Below, one piece after another: positions 32,935-42,156 of a DNA stretch of 64,000 nucleotides. Source of the stretch: CAYWVO01 sp964461835 (GTDB taxonomy: Bacteria; Zixibacteria; MSB-5A5; WJJR01; JAJRUJ01); NCBI GenBank assembly GCA_964461835.1, contig CAYWVO010000011.1:11039-75038 (forward strand), written 5' to 3'. Within the stretch, counting starts at the first letter, position 1. Each line of letters begins with the position of its first letter. The position numbers and the translations under genes were made by a program. The notes under the pieces are model-generated. The model was not told the origin of the DNA and did not search any database. It saw nothing but the letters and a program-made list of their open reading frames with translations.

Positions 32935-34071
32935 TTATTTCAACGCCAAATCGTATATCCGGTACGTCTTATACCGCGCATAGCCCAGATTCTCGGCGGC
33001 GCGGTTCATCATTTCGTTAATCTCCAGAATCCAGGAACTCTCCGCCCAGGTATATCCACGTTTGGTGCCGTTGACAAAGGTATCGTGGTAAAATACTGCA
33101 TCCAGTCCTCGTTTCTGGTACTCCGGCAGAATGCCCATGGTAAGAATGCGCACCCCCCGGATGCTCGGACGGATTTTGGTCAACCACAAGAGCTTGAACA
33201 ACCCGAATGGCAACAGCCGCCCATTGAGTTTAATCAGTGCTTCGTTGAGATTCGGCAGGGCCATGGAAAATCCCACCGGTCGCCCCTGATCTTCGGCGAT
33301 TAAAATCAACGCCGGGTCAGCAAGTTTCTTCATATCGGCAGCAGTAAAATTGAACTCCTCATCCGTGAGCGGCACAAAACCCCAGTTATGCGCCCAGGCG
33401 CCGTTGTAGACTTCTTTGATGCGGGCAATCTCATCGTCGAATTTACCGAAATCGACTGTGCGGAACGTGCAGCCACTTCGCTTCTTAACCCGTTCAGCAA
33501 CTTTAAGATACCGCTCCGGCGTGGGATTAGCATCATCGGTTCGATATGCGTATAAGTCCATCGATTTTTGAAAACCGAACCGCTCGATAAACTCGGCGTA
33601 GTATGACGGATTATAGGGCATCATAAACACCGGCGGCAGACTGAAACCATCCACTAATAACCCTACTTCATGGTTGGTGGTGAAATTCATCGGCCCGCGT
33701 ACCCAGTCCATGTCTCTTTTGGCGAGCCAGTCCACGCCAGTACGCAAAAGTGACTCGGCTACGTCGTATGACTCAATTGATTCGAAAAATCCAAAGAAGC
33801 CGGTCTTCTCCTGATGGAATTCGTTATGCCGATGACTGATATGTGCGCTGACACGGCCTACCGGTTTCCCCTCCTGGTAGGCGAGGAATAGTTGCACATC
33901 GGCATGGTTGAAAAACGGATTTTTTCGTCGATCAAAAAATTCCAATCGCTCGATCAAGAGCGGTTGCACCCAATTGGGGTCGTCACGATAGAGTGGTTCA
34001 GTCAGCGTAATGAACTTTTTCAGTTCCGCGCGGGTCTGTACCGGCAGGATCTCGATGGTGGAGTGATTCAT
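32935..34071 (-). CDS. GNAT-fold acyltransferase, candidate bacterial ceramide synthase (YghO/bCerS-like)
   Basis: 378 residues of the YghO-like group: FITLTEPLYRDDPNWVQPLL at the N-terminus, FFNHADVQLFLAYQEGKPVG and GFFESIESYDVAESLL, the block MDWVRGPMNFTTNHEVGLLV, and a C-terminal GNAT-like half (ILTMGILPEYQKRGLDAVFY). In Caulobacter a protein of this kind N-acylates 3-ketosphinganine in ceramide synthesis. Here it starts 17 bases after the serine palmitoyltransferase gene on the same strand, which strongly supports that role. The assignment as bCerS rests on family resemblance recalled without a search. Confidence 0.75.
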   Translation of the reverse strand: MNHSTIEILPVQTRAELKKFITLTEPLYRDDPNWVQPLLIERLEFFDRRKNPFFNHADVQLFLAYQEGKPVGRVSAHISHRHNEFHQEKTGFFGFFESIESYDVAESLLRTGVDWLAKRDMDWVRGPMNFTTNHEVGLLVDGFSLPPVFMMPYNPSYYAEFIERFGFQKSMDLYAYRTDDANPTPERYLKVAERVKKRSGCTFRTVDFGKFDDEIARIKEVYNGAWAHNWGFVPLTDEEFNFTAADMKKLADPALILIAEDQGRPVGFSMALPNLNEALIKLNGRLLPFGLFKLLWLTKIRPSIRGVRILTMGILPEYQKRGLDAVFYHDTFVNGTKRGYTWAESSWILEINEMMNRAAENLGYARYKTYRIYDLALK

Positions 34072-34088
34072 CCCTCACCGTGCGAGGC

Positions 34089-35282
34089 TCAAATGACGCC
34101 GGTCTTCTTGCCGACCTGTTCAAAAATCTCCAGGACGCGGTCGAGCTGTTCATCGGTGTGGGTTGCCGTGTAGGAGGTGCGAATGAGGGCCTGCCCCGGA
34201 GGGACCGCCGGCGAAATAACCGGGTTGGTGAACAGTCCAGCGTCGGTCAGCATGCGCCAGAACCGAAAAGTATCAAGGTCCTCACCAATCATCACCGGGA
34301 TAATTGGGGTTTGGGTAGTGCCAATGTCAAAGCCGAGCCGTTTGAATTCCCGGTGCATGTGATGGGTAATTATCCACAGGCGTTGACGGCGTTCGGGCTC
34401 GTCCTTGATGATTTCCAGCGCGGCCAGACACCCGGCGACTGAGGATGGCGGCAGAGAGGCCGAAAAGATCAGTTCGCGGGAGAAATGCTTGATGTAGTGT
34501 ATAACTTTTTCTTCCCCGGCGATAAATCCGCCGATGGAGGCGAACGACTTGGAGAACGTGCCCATGATCAAATCGATGTCGTCTTCCACCCCGTAGTGTT
34601 CGGCGGTCCCCCGTCCACCGTCGCCGAGAACCCCCACGGAGTGGGCATCATCAACCATAATCCGGGCGCCATGCCCCTTTGCGACCGGAATGATCTCCGG
34701 CAAGGGGGCAATGTCTCCCTCCATGCTGAAAACCCCATCGGTAACGATGAGTTTTCCGCCGCCGTTGCTTACTCCGGCCAGGAGGCGTTCTAAATCCTCA
34801 GGATCGTTGTGCAGATATTTCCAAACTTTGCCAAACCCGAGACGGCATCCGTTCACAATTGAGGCGTGATCGGAGCGATCGGCAAAGACATGGTCTCCCT
34901 TGCCGACCAGGCAGGAAATCGTACCGACATTGGTCTGAAATCCGGTGGAAAAGACCAGCGCCGCCTCTTTGTTGACGAAATCGGCCAGTTTTTCCTCCAG
35001 TTCGACGTGCAAGTCGAGGGTCCCGTTCAAATACCGGGAGCCGGTACAGCCAGAGCCGTATTTCTTGGCGGCCGCAACTGCCGCCTCCACAACTTTGGGA
35101 TGATTGGTCAGTCCGAGATAGTTGTTGGACCCGATCATAATGACCGGTTTGCCCTTGACTATGACTTCCGTGCCGGGGGCAGAGGAAATTTCGCGGAAGT
35201 AGGGGTACAGCCCCTGCGCCATAACTTCGCGGGCGCGAGTAAAGTTGTAGCATTTGTTGAAGACATCGCCTTGCTGGGTCAT
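34089..35282 (-). CDS. spt: serine palmitoyltransferase (alpha-oxoamine synthase)
   Basis: 397 residues from ATG 35282; a TTG at 35306 would add eight. PLP-dependent alpha-oxoamine synthase with NNYLGLTNHP, GSGCTGSRYLNGTLDLHVEL and DDAHSVGVLGDGGRGTAEHY. The PLP lysine is Lys245 in GTFSKSFASIGGFIAG. The SKSFAS context is that of serine palmitoyltransferase rather than of KBL or BioF. It would condense serine with an acyl thioester to 3-ketosphinganine, the first step of sphingolipid synthesis. It is followed by the ceramide synthase candidate and is divergent from the reductase gene, consistent with a ceramide locus. Confidence 0.85.
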   Translation of the reverse strand: MTQQGDVFNKCYNFTRAREVMAQGLYPYFREISSAPGTEVIVKGKPVIMIGSNNYLGLTNHPKVVEAAVAAAKKYGSGCTGSRYLNGTLDLHVELEEKLADFVNKEAALVFSTGFQTNVGTISCLVGKGDHVFADRSDHASIVNGCRLGFGKVWKYLHNDPEDLERLLAGVSNGGGKLIVTDGVFSMEGDIAPLPEIIPVAKGHGARIMVDDAHSVGVLGDGGRGTAEHYGVEDDIDLIMGTFSKSFASIGGFIAGEEKVIHYIKHFSRELIFSASLPPSSVAGCLAALEIIKDEPERRQRLWIITHHMHREFKRLGFDIGTTQTPIIPVMIGEDLDTFRFWRMLTDAGLFTNPVISPAVPPGQALIRTSYTATHTDEQLDRVLEIFEQVGKKTGVI

Positions 35283-35439
35283 AGGAGGTAAATTGGTTGT
35301 TGCCAAATCCGTCTCGCTTTTGTTATCTGCTTCGTTATCCGGTCCGTCGGTTACAAAAATACGGGATTGGAGGCCGGATATTGACCCAATCCCAAAATCG
35401 GAGAGTATTTGTCGGCCTCCCCTTTGTCAAGGCATTTAT

Positions 35440-36474
35440 ATGATTGAAGCGCCTAACGATAACAGCAACAACCAGCACGACGCCAACGCCGGGATGCGGG
35501 TCCTGGTGACCGGCGCCAACGGTTTTGTCGGTGCGCGACTGTGTGAAATACTCGCGGAGCGGGGATACACGGTACGCGCCTTTGTCCGGGAGACCAGCGA
35601 TTTGTTCCGCCTGAGTGCGCTGGACGTCGAGTTTCATTATGGTGATTTGGGTGATTATAACTCCCTGCTGGCGGCGGTCGATGATGTCGATATTGTCATT
35701 CACTCGGCGGGAAAGATTAAGGCACCGTCTTTCGCCGCCTACCTACAGGCGAATAAGCAAGGGACAAAAAATATTCTGGATGCGGTGGCGGAGGCTGCGC
35801 CGAATCTGCGACGCTTCGTGTATGTTTCCTCTCTGGCGGCTGGAGGACCGGGGCCGGGTGATGCGCCAGTGCGGGAATCTGATCCTCCACGGCCGGTGAC
35901 CCCGTATGGGGCAAGTAAACTGGCTGGCGAGCGGGAAGCATTATCGTTTGCCGATAAGCTGCCCGTCTCGGTGGTCCGTCCCCCGGCAGTGTACGGTCCG
36001 GGCGATACGCAGGTCCTGGGATTTTTTCGCACGGTTTGCTGGCATATCAAACCATACTTCGGCTCACCGACGGCAAAGATCCGGTTGGTGTACGTGGATG
36101 ATTTGGTCGAAGGCCTCCTGCTGGCAGCGACAAAGGAGGCCGCAGTTAATGACGTGTTTTATATCGCCGATGAAAAGAGCTACACCTGGCTGGAGCTGGA
36201 AAGTGTCATCGCCAACGCGGCGAACGTCTGGGCGGTGCCGGTACGAATTCCCAAGTGGTTTGTGCGTTTTGCCGCAACGATGACTGAACTGGTGTATAAA
36301 CTATCCGGCAAAACACCCGCGTTTAACCGTCACAAGGCAGAGGATTTTCTGCAGCAGAACTGGACCTGCTCCATCGCCAAAGCCCAACGAATTCTGGGAT
36401 ACCGCTGTCGATTTCCCTTCGACAAAGGTGCGGAGATCACCATCAATGCCTATCGCGAGAAGGGCTGGCTGTAG
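35440..36474 (+). CDS. NAD-dependent epimerase/dehydratase family protein, candidate ceramide reductase (CerR-like)
   Basis: 344 residues from ATG 35440; upstream in-frame sequence lies over the divergent spt start. Extended short-chain dehydrogenase: LVTGANGFVGARLCEILAER is the NAD(P) glycine motif, YVSSLAAGGPG and TPYGASKLAGERE hold the catalytic Ser and Tyr-xxx-Lys, and RPPAVYGPGDTQVL follows. In the Caulobacter ceramide locus an enzyme annotated this way (CerR) reduces the 3-keto group. Its position back to back with spt makes that the best guess. A nucleotide-sugar epimerase role cannot be excluded. Confidence 0.8.
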   Translation: MIEAPNDNSNNQHDANAGMRVLVTGANGFVGARLCEILAERGYTVRAFVRETSDLFRLSALDVEFHYGDLGDYNSLLAAVDDVDIVIHSAGKIKAPSFAAYLQANKQGTKNILDAVAEAAPNLRRFVYVSSLAAGGPGPGDAPVRESDPPRPVTPYGASKLAGEREALSFADKLPVSVVRPPAVYGPGDTQVLGFFRTVCWHIKPYFGSPTAKIRLVYVDDLVEGLLLAATKEAAVNDVFYIADEKSYTWLELESVIANAANVWAVPVRIPKWFVRFAATMTELVYKLSGKTPAFNRHKAEDFLQQNWTCSIAKAQRILGYRCRFPFDKGAEITINAYREKGWL

Positions 36475-36501
36475 CGAAAAACGGGTGCAGAGGCATCATC
36501 A

Positions 36502-36900
36502 GTGATACAAACCTATCTAGCATTGCTGGCCGTCGGCGGTGTAGCGATCGTGTTTTCGCTCATCCAGCGCGGTGTCGCCGTACTCCTCTTCTATCGATCA
36601 ATCAATTCTGACTCGCGTCCAGCAATCCCATGGGTGCAACTGTTATTCAGCGATCTGGTATTTTATTCCCTGTTGCCGGGAGTGGCGTATGTGTTCTTTT
36701 CGCCCTATATGCCCTTTATGGGGATTCGTGCGGGACTCGCGTTGGCCTTAATCGGTATCCTGGTGGGTGTGCTGCCGCTGGCTGCCCGTGAACTGGTGCT
36801 CCGGGAACGCCGTGCCGCGGTGACCTTGTTTGATACGTTCTTCACGGTGATCAAGTTACTGGCTTGCTTGGGGTTACTGGGAGTATTGTTCCCGCTATGA
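36502..36900 (+). CDS. small integral membrane protein in the ceramide cluster
   Basis: 132 residues from a GTG preceded by AGAGG. Four hydrophobic segments (about 2-22, 45-70, 75-97 and 112-131) separated by short basic or acidic turns such as RELVLRERRAAVT. No family recognised. It lies 27 bases after the reductase gene and its stop overlaps the next start (ATGA), so the three genes are probably one transcript. A role in lipid handling is only suggested by location. Confidence 0.75.
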   Translation: MIQTYLALLAVGGVAIVFSLIQRGVAVLLFYRSINSDSRPAIPWVQLLFSDLVFYSLLPGVAYVFFSPYMPFMGIRAGLALALIGILVGVLPLAARELVLRERRAAVTLFDTFFTVIKLLACLGLLGVLFPL

Positions 36901-38075
36901 CCGATTCCCGTCCACCCCTGGTGTCCTCGCTGGGGCAACTTCGTCGACAGTTTCCACACACTGCTAATCATGTCTTTTTTGATCATGCCAATGTCGGACC
37001 GCCCCCGGCAAAAGCGCTTAGGCTGCTACAAAACCTGGGAGAACGCTATCAGCGCATCGACCAAACTATTGATGCGGACTGTTTCAAACTGCTCGGAAAA
37101 CTGAGGGCTGCGTTCGGCAGGTTGATTCATGCACCGGAGCAGACCATTAGCTATCTGCCGAATACGTCTCATGCAATTAACCAGGTGTTACTGGGGCTCA
37201 ACTTGCAGCAGGGTGAGCGAATAGTGGTTCCCGAGGTTGAATTTCCGGCATTGACGTATCCTATTATGCACCTCCGTCGGGAACAGGGCGTGGTGGTGGA
37301 TTTTGTACCTTGTGAAAACGGATTTCTTGACCTTGACGGCTTCGAACGCCGTCTCAAATCCCACAAAACAGCTTTAGTCGCCACCAGTTGGGTGCAATAC
37401 CATAACGGATACCGGTATGATCCTGTCCACCTCACGGATATCTGCCATCGTCACGGCGCATTTCTGCTAGTGGATGCGACCCAGGGAGTTGGACCGATTC
37501 CCCTGGATGTCGTCAGTGCCGGAGTGGATGCCCTGGCGTGTGGCGGAGCGAAATGGTTGTTTTGCGGGCCAGGGAGCGGATTTTTGTACGTCAGTAAGTC
37601 CCCCGTCCGAGCGGTTAATCCCGCGAGCATCGGCTGGTTGAGCGTGGATTGGGGCTACTCATTTGGCGATTTGCAACGGTTTGACCGACCGCTCTACGCG
37701 GATGGTCGGCGATTCGAGTGGGGAACCTACCCCTATTATCAGCTGCAACTGGTTCGTGCGGGTCTGGAGGTGATTGAAGCCGCCGGGCCTGAACGCACGT
37801 TTCGCCATGTAACTACGCTGTTGGATCAGTTGGGAGATTGGCTGACTGATCACGGCTTCACGGTCACCTCGCCATGTGAGGAGCCTCATCGGTCGGCAAT
37901 CCTGACCTTCACCGGCCGGAAAATCGCCGATTTACATCAAACTCTCAATGATCAGCGATTCTATGTCTCCCTGCGTGAGGGCAGTATCCGCGTCTCCCCG
38001 CATTGTTACAACACCAAAACCGAGATGCATCGATTTATTGCCGCGATCGAGAAAACTGTATCCCGCCCGGAGTGA
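36897..38075 (+). CDS. class V aminotransferase-fold PLP enzyme (cysteine desulfurase/selenocysteine lyase-like)
   Basis: 392 residues from the ATG at 36897, which overlaps the previous stop. FFDHANVGPPPAKALRLL opens the fold. ISYLPNTSHAINQVLLGLNL and VVPEVEFPALTYPI follow, then SWVQYHNGYRYDPVHLTDIC, LVDATQGVGPIPLDV with the PLP aspartate, and the lysine in ACGGAKWLFCGPGSGFLYVS. RVSPHCYNTKTEMHRFI closes it. Substrate unknown: the family includes desulfurases, kynureninase-like and isopenicillin epimerase-like enzymes. It is co-transcribed with the putative ceramide reductase. Confidence 0.82.
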   Translation: MTDSRPPLVSSLGQLRRQFPHTANHVFFDHANVGPPPAKALRLLQNLGERYQRIDQTIDADCFKLLGKLRAAFGRLIHAPEQTISYLPNTSHAINQVLLGLNLQQGERIVVPEVEFPALTYPIMHLRREQGVVVDFVPCENGFLDLDGFERRLKSHKTALVATSWVQYHNGYRYDPVHLTDICHRHGAFLLVDATQGVGPIPLDVVSAGVDALACGGAKWLFCGPGSGFLYVSKSPVRAVNPASIGWLSVDWGYSFGDLQRFDRPLYADGRRFEWGTYPYYQLQLVRAGLEVIEAAGPERTFRHVTTLLDQLGDWLTDHGFTVTSPCEEPHRSAILTFTGRKIADLHQTLNDQRFYVSLREGSIRVSPHCYNTKTEMHRFIAAIEKTVSRPE

Positions 38076-38184
38076 CGAGTCAGTGGTGACTTGGAACGTC
38101 GGGTGGGTATAGACCGTCTTGTGGGCGGTCCGCCGTGGCGGATCCTGTCTGCCCCAAGGACTGGATTTGGCCGATCCTCCACTG

Positions 38185-38711
38185 TGTCACCCCAGCGCAG
38201 GCTGGGGTCCATTTTTCCCTTGCGCAGCAAGGGAGCAAANNNNNNNNNNNNNNNNNNNNNNNNNNNNNNNNNNNNNNNNNNNNNNNNNNNNNNNNNNNNN
38301 NNNNNNNNNNNNNNNNNNNNNNNNNNNNNNNNNNNNNNNAAAACCGTCGAACGTGTGCGCGGCAGGTCTTTAACCTGCCCGAACGATCGGACTTAACAGG
38401 ACCATCCCGCTTGTCACCCCAGCGCAGGCTGGGGTCCATTTTTCCCTTGCGCAGCAAGGGAGCAAAACCGTCGAACGTGTGCGCGGCAGGTCTTTAACCT
38501 GCCCGAACGATCGGACTTGACAGGACCATCCCGCTTGTCACCCCAGCGCAGGCCGGGGTCCATTTTTCCCTTGCGCAGCAAGGGAGCAAAACCGTCGAAC
38601 GTGTGCGCGGCAGGTCTTTAACCTGCCCGAACGATCGGACTTGACAGGACCATCCCGCTTGTCACCCCAGCGCAGGCCGGGGTCCATTTTTCCCTTGCGC
38701 AGCAAGGGATA
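38185..38711. repeat. 124-base tandem repeat array made of two dispersed hairpin modules
   Basis: The unit is [GTCACCCCAGCGCAGGC + TGGGGTCC + TTTCCCTTGCGCAGCAAGGG] followed by [GTGCGCGGCAGGTC + TTTAACCTGCCCG + about 30 spacer bases]. Full copies begin at 38411 and 38535, a partial one at 38659, and one before the gap at about 38185. Start-to-start distances are exactly 124 bases. Copies differ at only a few positions, for example GCAGGC(T/C)GGGG, so the array is young. Confidence 0.88.
38240..38339. other. assembly gap (100 N)
   Basis: Exactly 100 N inside the tandem array. The left flank ends GGGAGCAAA and the right flank begins AAAACCGTCG, which abut in every complete unit. The gap therefore marks a collapsed repeat of unknown copy number, and its length is nominal. 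Confidence 0.95.
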
Positions 38712-38997
38712 AGGATGATGAGCGTTGACGAACAAACTCCCATCCTTGATTATGTCTCGACATGCATGAGTCTTTGAAATCCCCAACGAGCAAACCATCT
38801 GAAAAAGGCAGCCACCCAGAATTGAGGGTAGATCGTACCCTCTGAGTCGTCTGCGGTGACGTGGGTTCGACGTCATTCTGTCGCCCCATGCAGTGACGAA
38901 TATACCCTTGCAGCCATTGCCGGCGCGCAGCCAGCAGAGGAATTAGTATGATCTGCCTCATTCTGTGTGTATAATGGTAGATGGAGTGAATCAGGTG

Positions 38998-40521
38998 ATG
39001 ATTCAACGGGCGAAGAACCTCGCGCACCGGATGCGGCACCCTGCCCTGAGGGCACTTGGTGTTCTCGTAGTCTTCTGGGTTTTGGTTGCCTCTATTCAAG
39101 TACAGGCGCTGCCCAACCGGTATTTGCAGGGAGACTGGTGGGGATTAACCTCCACGCGATACGTGTCATCGATCGCGCTCGGACGGGAATTTGTCTATTT
39201 CGGGACCAATGGCGGCATCTTGCGCTACGACCGGTTCCGCAACGAGTGGGATGGTCTCTGGACCACGCTGGACGGCTTACCGGCTAACGACGTCACTGAT
39301 TTGGCCTACGATCAGGAAACCCAGGAATTATATGCCCGCACAACCCAGGGGGATGTCGTCTATTACTCCGCGGGATATGAATTTGAGTACACCGGTGAAT
39401 TCCCGGACGAGTTAGTGCTGCGCTTTGAACGGGTCAATCTGATGAACTACACCCTTTCCGGCGGGTATTCGGCGTTACACGAAAATGTTATCACTGATGC
39501 CCATTTGCGCGACTACCCGGTTGTCGGGGGGATGAACGACGGGTGGGGAAACGTTTGGGTGGCCACCTGGGGTCTGGGGGTGTGGCGGGGCTCCGAGTTT
39601 CAATCGATCCTTGAGCCATTACCCTACGGTCTCGCGCACAGCAATGTGCGGGCGATTGAAAAGCTGAAAAACACCTGGTGGTTTGGCGGCCCCTGGCTGG
39701 ACGAGCAGCAGAAAGGTGTTTCGGTAGTTGACACGGCAGCCCAGGGCTTCTCCTACGTCGAGGCACGCTATACCAACGGCCTGGCGTCTGATCAAGTGCT
39801 CGATTTTGAGCGTGATGGTGACACCATGTGGATCGCCACTCCATCCGGTTTGAGCCGCTACGACGCAAAACACGAATTCCCCTATCGCACCTATGACGAA
39901 TTTTCCGGTCTCTTAAGCAATATGGTGACGGCGATCGCGGCCGACGAGGACATGGTGTGGGTCGGCACCGACCTGGGACCGAATGTGTTGCTGGTACCTC
40001 AGGACTCCGTGGCGCGAGCAACCGACCAATTGACCAATGGCACGTATGTGTATGACTTGAAGGTCATCGACGATTTTGTGTGGATGGGCACTGACCAGGG
40101 TCTTTTTCGCCTCTGGAAAGAAAATCCTGCCTGGCGGCGTTTTTCGCAGGCGGAGAGTATACTCGATGGCCACGTACGCGCGATCGCCGTGGATGACACG
40201 GCATATTATTTCGGCACCGATCTTGGGTTAGCCATTGTCTGGCGGGACGGATCCGGTATTGAGGAGTTGACCGACGGCGATTTCAGCGTAAATGCGGATA
40301 TCTACGCCCTGGCGGTGCAGGACCGCATTGTCTGGGCCTCCACGCCCCACGGATTGCTGCGTTATGATATCCGCAAGCGGCGGTATCGGCTGTTCGACCG
40401 GAATGATGGTCTGTTTGATATTTTCGTGCAGGAGATTTATCCGGACGGCGATTATCTATGGCTGGGAACCCAGGAGGGTGTGCAACGGTTTTTCTGGAAT
40501 AATCCGTATCGGATCGATTAA
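38998..40521 (+). CDS. secreted beta-propeller protein (two-component-regulator propeller type)
   Basis: 507 residues from the ATG at 38998; ATGs at 38965 and 38974 are possible. A basic N-terminus and hydrophobic helix (ALGVLVVFWVLVASIQVQA) form a signal peptide. The rest consists of propeller blades with the recurrent 'W(I/V/L)GT..GL.RYD' pattern: YFGTNGGILRYDRF, MWIATPSGLSRYDAK, VWMGTDQGLFRL, VWASTPHGLLRYDIRK and WLGTQEGVQRF. Such blades are the sensor domains of hybrid two-component regulators, but no kinase follows here. A periplasmic or surface sensor or scaffold is likely. Confidence 0.8.
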   Translation: MIQRAKNLAHRMRHPALRALGVLVVFWVLVASIQVQALPNRYLQGDWWGLTSTRYVSSIALGREFVYFGTNGGILRYDRFRNEWDGLWTTLDGLPANDVTDLAYDQETQELYARTTQGDVVYYSAGYEFEYTGEFPDELVLRFERVNLMNYTLSGGYSALHENVITDAHLRDYPVVGGMNDGWGNVWVATWGLGVWRGSEFQSILEPLPYGLAHSNVRAIEKLKNTWWFGGPWLDEQQKGVSVVDTAAQGFSYVEARYTNGLASDQVLDFERDGDTMWIATPSGLSRYDAKHEFPYRTYDEFSGLLSNMVTAIAADEDMVWVGTDLGPNVLLVPQDSVARATDQLTNGTYVYDLKVIDDFVWMGTDQGLFRLWKENPAWRRFSQAESILDGHVRAIAVDDTAYYFGTDLGLAIVWRDGSGIEELTDGDFSVNADIYALAVQDRIVWASTPHGLLRYDIRKRRYRLFDRNDGLFDIFVQEIYPDGDYLWLGTQEGVQRFFWNNPYRID

Positions 40522-40632
40522 TTGTGAACCAGATGGCGTGAATGATCGACCAGTATACGAGTATTGAAAAAGAGGGTGATAGCCGGTACCGAGCAACATT
40601 TCAACGATTGCTAGTACCGATACAATAGCACG

Positions 40633-42156
40633 ATGACAGCGAAATCATGCATAAAGTTACTATTGTGGCGATTGAGCACCTGCCTGATTGTGCTCGCCTG
40701 CTGCGCCAGCACTGTCCGCGCCGCCGATACTGATTTTTTTGACCGCAATGAGTTGTATCTCGATGGACGCGTGATCGATATCCTTATCGGGGATGCCGAC
40801 GGCGATGCGTTGCTCGATCTCTTCGTATTTCAACAACTGCCCGCGCAACAGGAAGAACAAGTCGGGGTTTCGTTTTTCCGTCACGATAACCGTGATCATT
40901 TCCCGAACACTCTCAAGCAAACTTGGCCGTTACCTGAGGACGGGGGATTTTTTGATCTGGCGGATGTCACCGGCGATCAGCGCCGGGAATTAGTCGGGAT
41001 CAGCTCAGACAATGTCTTCTATTACCAGTTACAGAGTTCTCGCTACGACCAGGTTTTGGAGTTGCTTCTGCCGTTGGACTCCCCTCCGTGGATCCCGCCG
41101 CGAACCGTTCGAGCCTGGGACTTTTGCTGGCCGTTGATCCGCGAATCGCATGAAGTTATCGCCCTGCCTCGCAACGACTTATTAGAATTATGGCTGCCTG
41201 ACGGGGAGTTAGTGTATTCAGTGGTTGAATCATTATCTTGTTCGGCCTTGACCACGCCACAGGCTCGGCAGCCACATCTCTCGGGTTCGATCAGTGGTGA
41301 GATCGCCGGGCTTAACTTCTGCCTCCCCACGCCGGCGCTGCCCCTCGACATTGCCACGGCCGAGGTCTACCTGCGATCGCCTTCCGGCGTACAAGGGTAT
41401 CGCCGCGATGCGCTCTCCGGGCTTGCGTTTCAACACACTGCCCGGTTCTCGCACGGTCCGCGGGAGGCACCGTTCTTCTCTCAGGGACCATTCGGCAACA
41501 CCGTATTGGTTGAGGATTTAAACAGTGATGGGGCGCTGGATCTGGTCTCGTGCGAGAATACCGGTGGCATCACTGATGCCCGTGCGCGGGTGGCGGTATA
41601 CTACGGACCGTTGTCGAGCTCGACCATGACCGCACCGCACCAGCAATTTGAAGTAGAAAATGTGACCACCTACCCACAACTGGCGGACCTGGACGGAGAT
41701 GGATTGACCGATATTATCTTGTGCGCCGTCGAGATGGGGACGATAACCTCGGCAAAGATGATTGTAGTAAAGAGCACCAATCTCTTTCTACTCGGTTTCC
41801 GTCAGCGGCCGGACAACAGCTTTGAGTCCGATCCGGATGATCGGCTTAAAGTGTCGATTCGCCTGGATACCGAACGGCCCGATCTGCTGGGACGGATTCC
41901 GGTTCGGTATGTCGGCGATCTTAACCACGACCGGCTGAGCGATTTCATCGTATGCCCCGGCGAGGACAAGCTGGATGTCTATCTGGGACAGGAGGGACGA
42001 CTGTTTCCGGACCGCCCGGATATGAGCATCGACTGCGACGCCCCATCGGTCATTTATCCGGTTGATCTCAACAACGACCGGGTGACTGATCTGGTCGTGC
42101 GACACCATACCAAACCGTCCCACGTGCATAAGTTGACAGTGTTTTTACGCCGGTAA
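40633..42156 (+). CDS. secreted FG-GAP/VCBS repeat protein
   Basis: 507 residues with signal peptide (LLLWRLSTCLIVLACCASTV). Integrin-like FG-GAP/VCBS motifs recur: IGDADGDALLDLFVF, VEDLNSDGALDLVSC, LADLDGDGLTDIILC, VGDLNHDRLSDFIVC and PVDLNNDRVTDLVVR. These are calcium-binding loops of a beta-propeller. It is clearly paralogous to the protein at 51272-52810: same length, same loop order and the shared 'FPDRPDM/FSDRPDF' segment. It lies 111 bases downstream of the propeller gene. Exact role unknown. Confidence 0.83.
   Translation: MTAKSCIKLLLWRLSTCLIVLACCASTVRAADTDFFDRNELYLDGRVIDILIGDADGDALLDLFVFQQLPAQQEEQVGVSFFRHDNRDHFPNTLKQTWPLPEDGGFFDLADVTGDQRRELVGISSDNVFYYQLQSSRYDQVLELLLPLDSPPWIPPRTVRAWDFCWPLIRESHEVIALPRNDLLELWLPDGELVYSVVESLSCSALTTPQARQPHLSGSISGEIAGLNFCLPTPALPLDIATAEVYLRSPSGVQGYRRDALSGLAFQHTARFSHGPREAPFFSQGPFGNTVLVEDLNSDGALDLVSCENTGGITDARARVAVYYGPLSSSTMTAPHQQFEVENVTTYPQLADLDGDGLTDIILCAVEMGTITSAKMIVVKSTNLFLLGFRQRPDNSFESDPDDRLKVSIRLDTERPDLLGRIPVRYVGDLNHDRLSDFIVCPGEDKLDVYLGQEGRLFPDRPDMSIDCDAPSVIYPVDLNNDRVTDLVVRHHTKPSHVHKLTVFLRR

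Larger units (their letters stand above)
38076..38997. other. long intergenic repeat region with assembly gap
   Basis: About 920 bases without a gene. It contains a tandem array of 124-base units (38185-38711) with a 100-base N run, and then some 250 bases leading to the propeller gene. All frames through it (for example 38080-38497, both strands) are repeat sequence or read through N. Confidence 0.8.

Noticed and set aside
38080..38497. Frames crossing the N gap
   Set aside because: Repeat sequence read through undetermined bases; no independent support.
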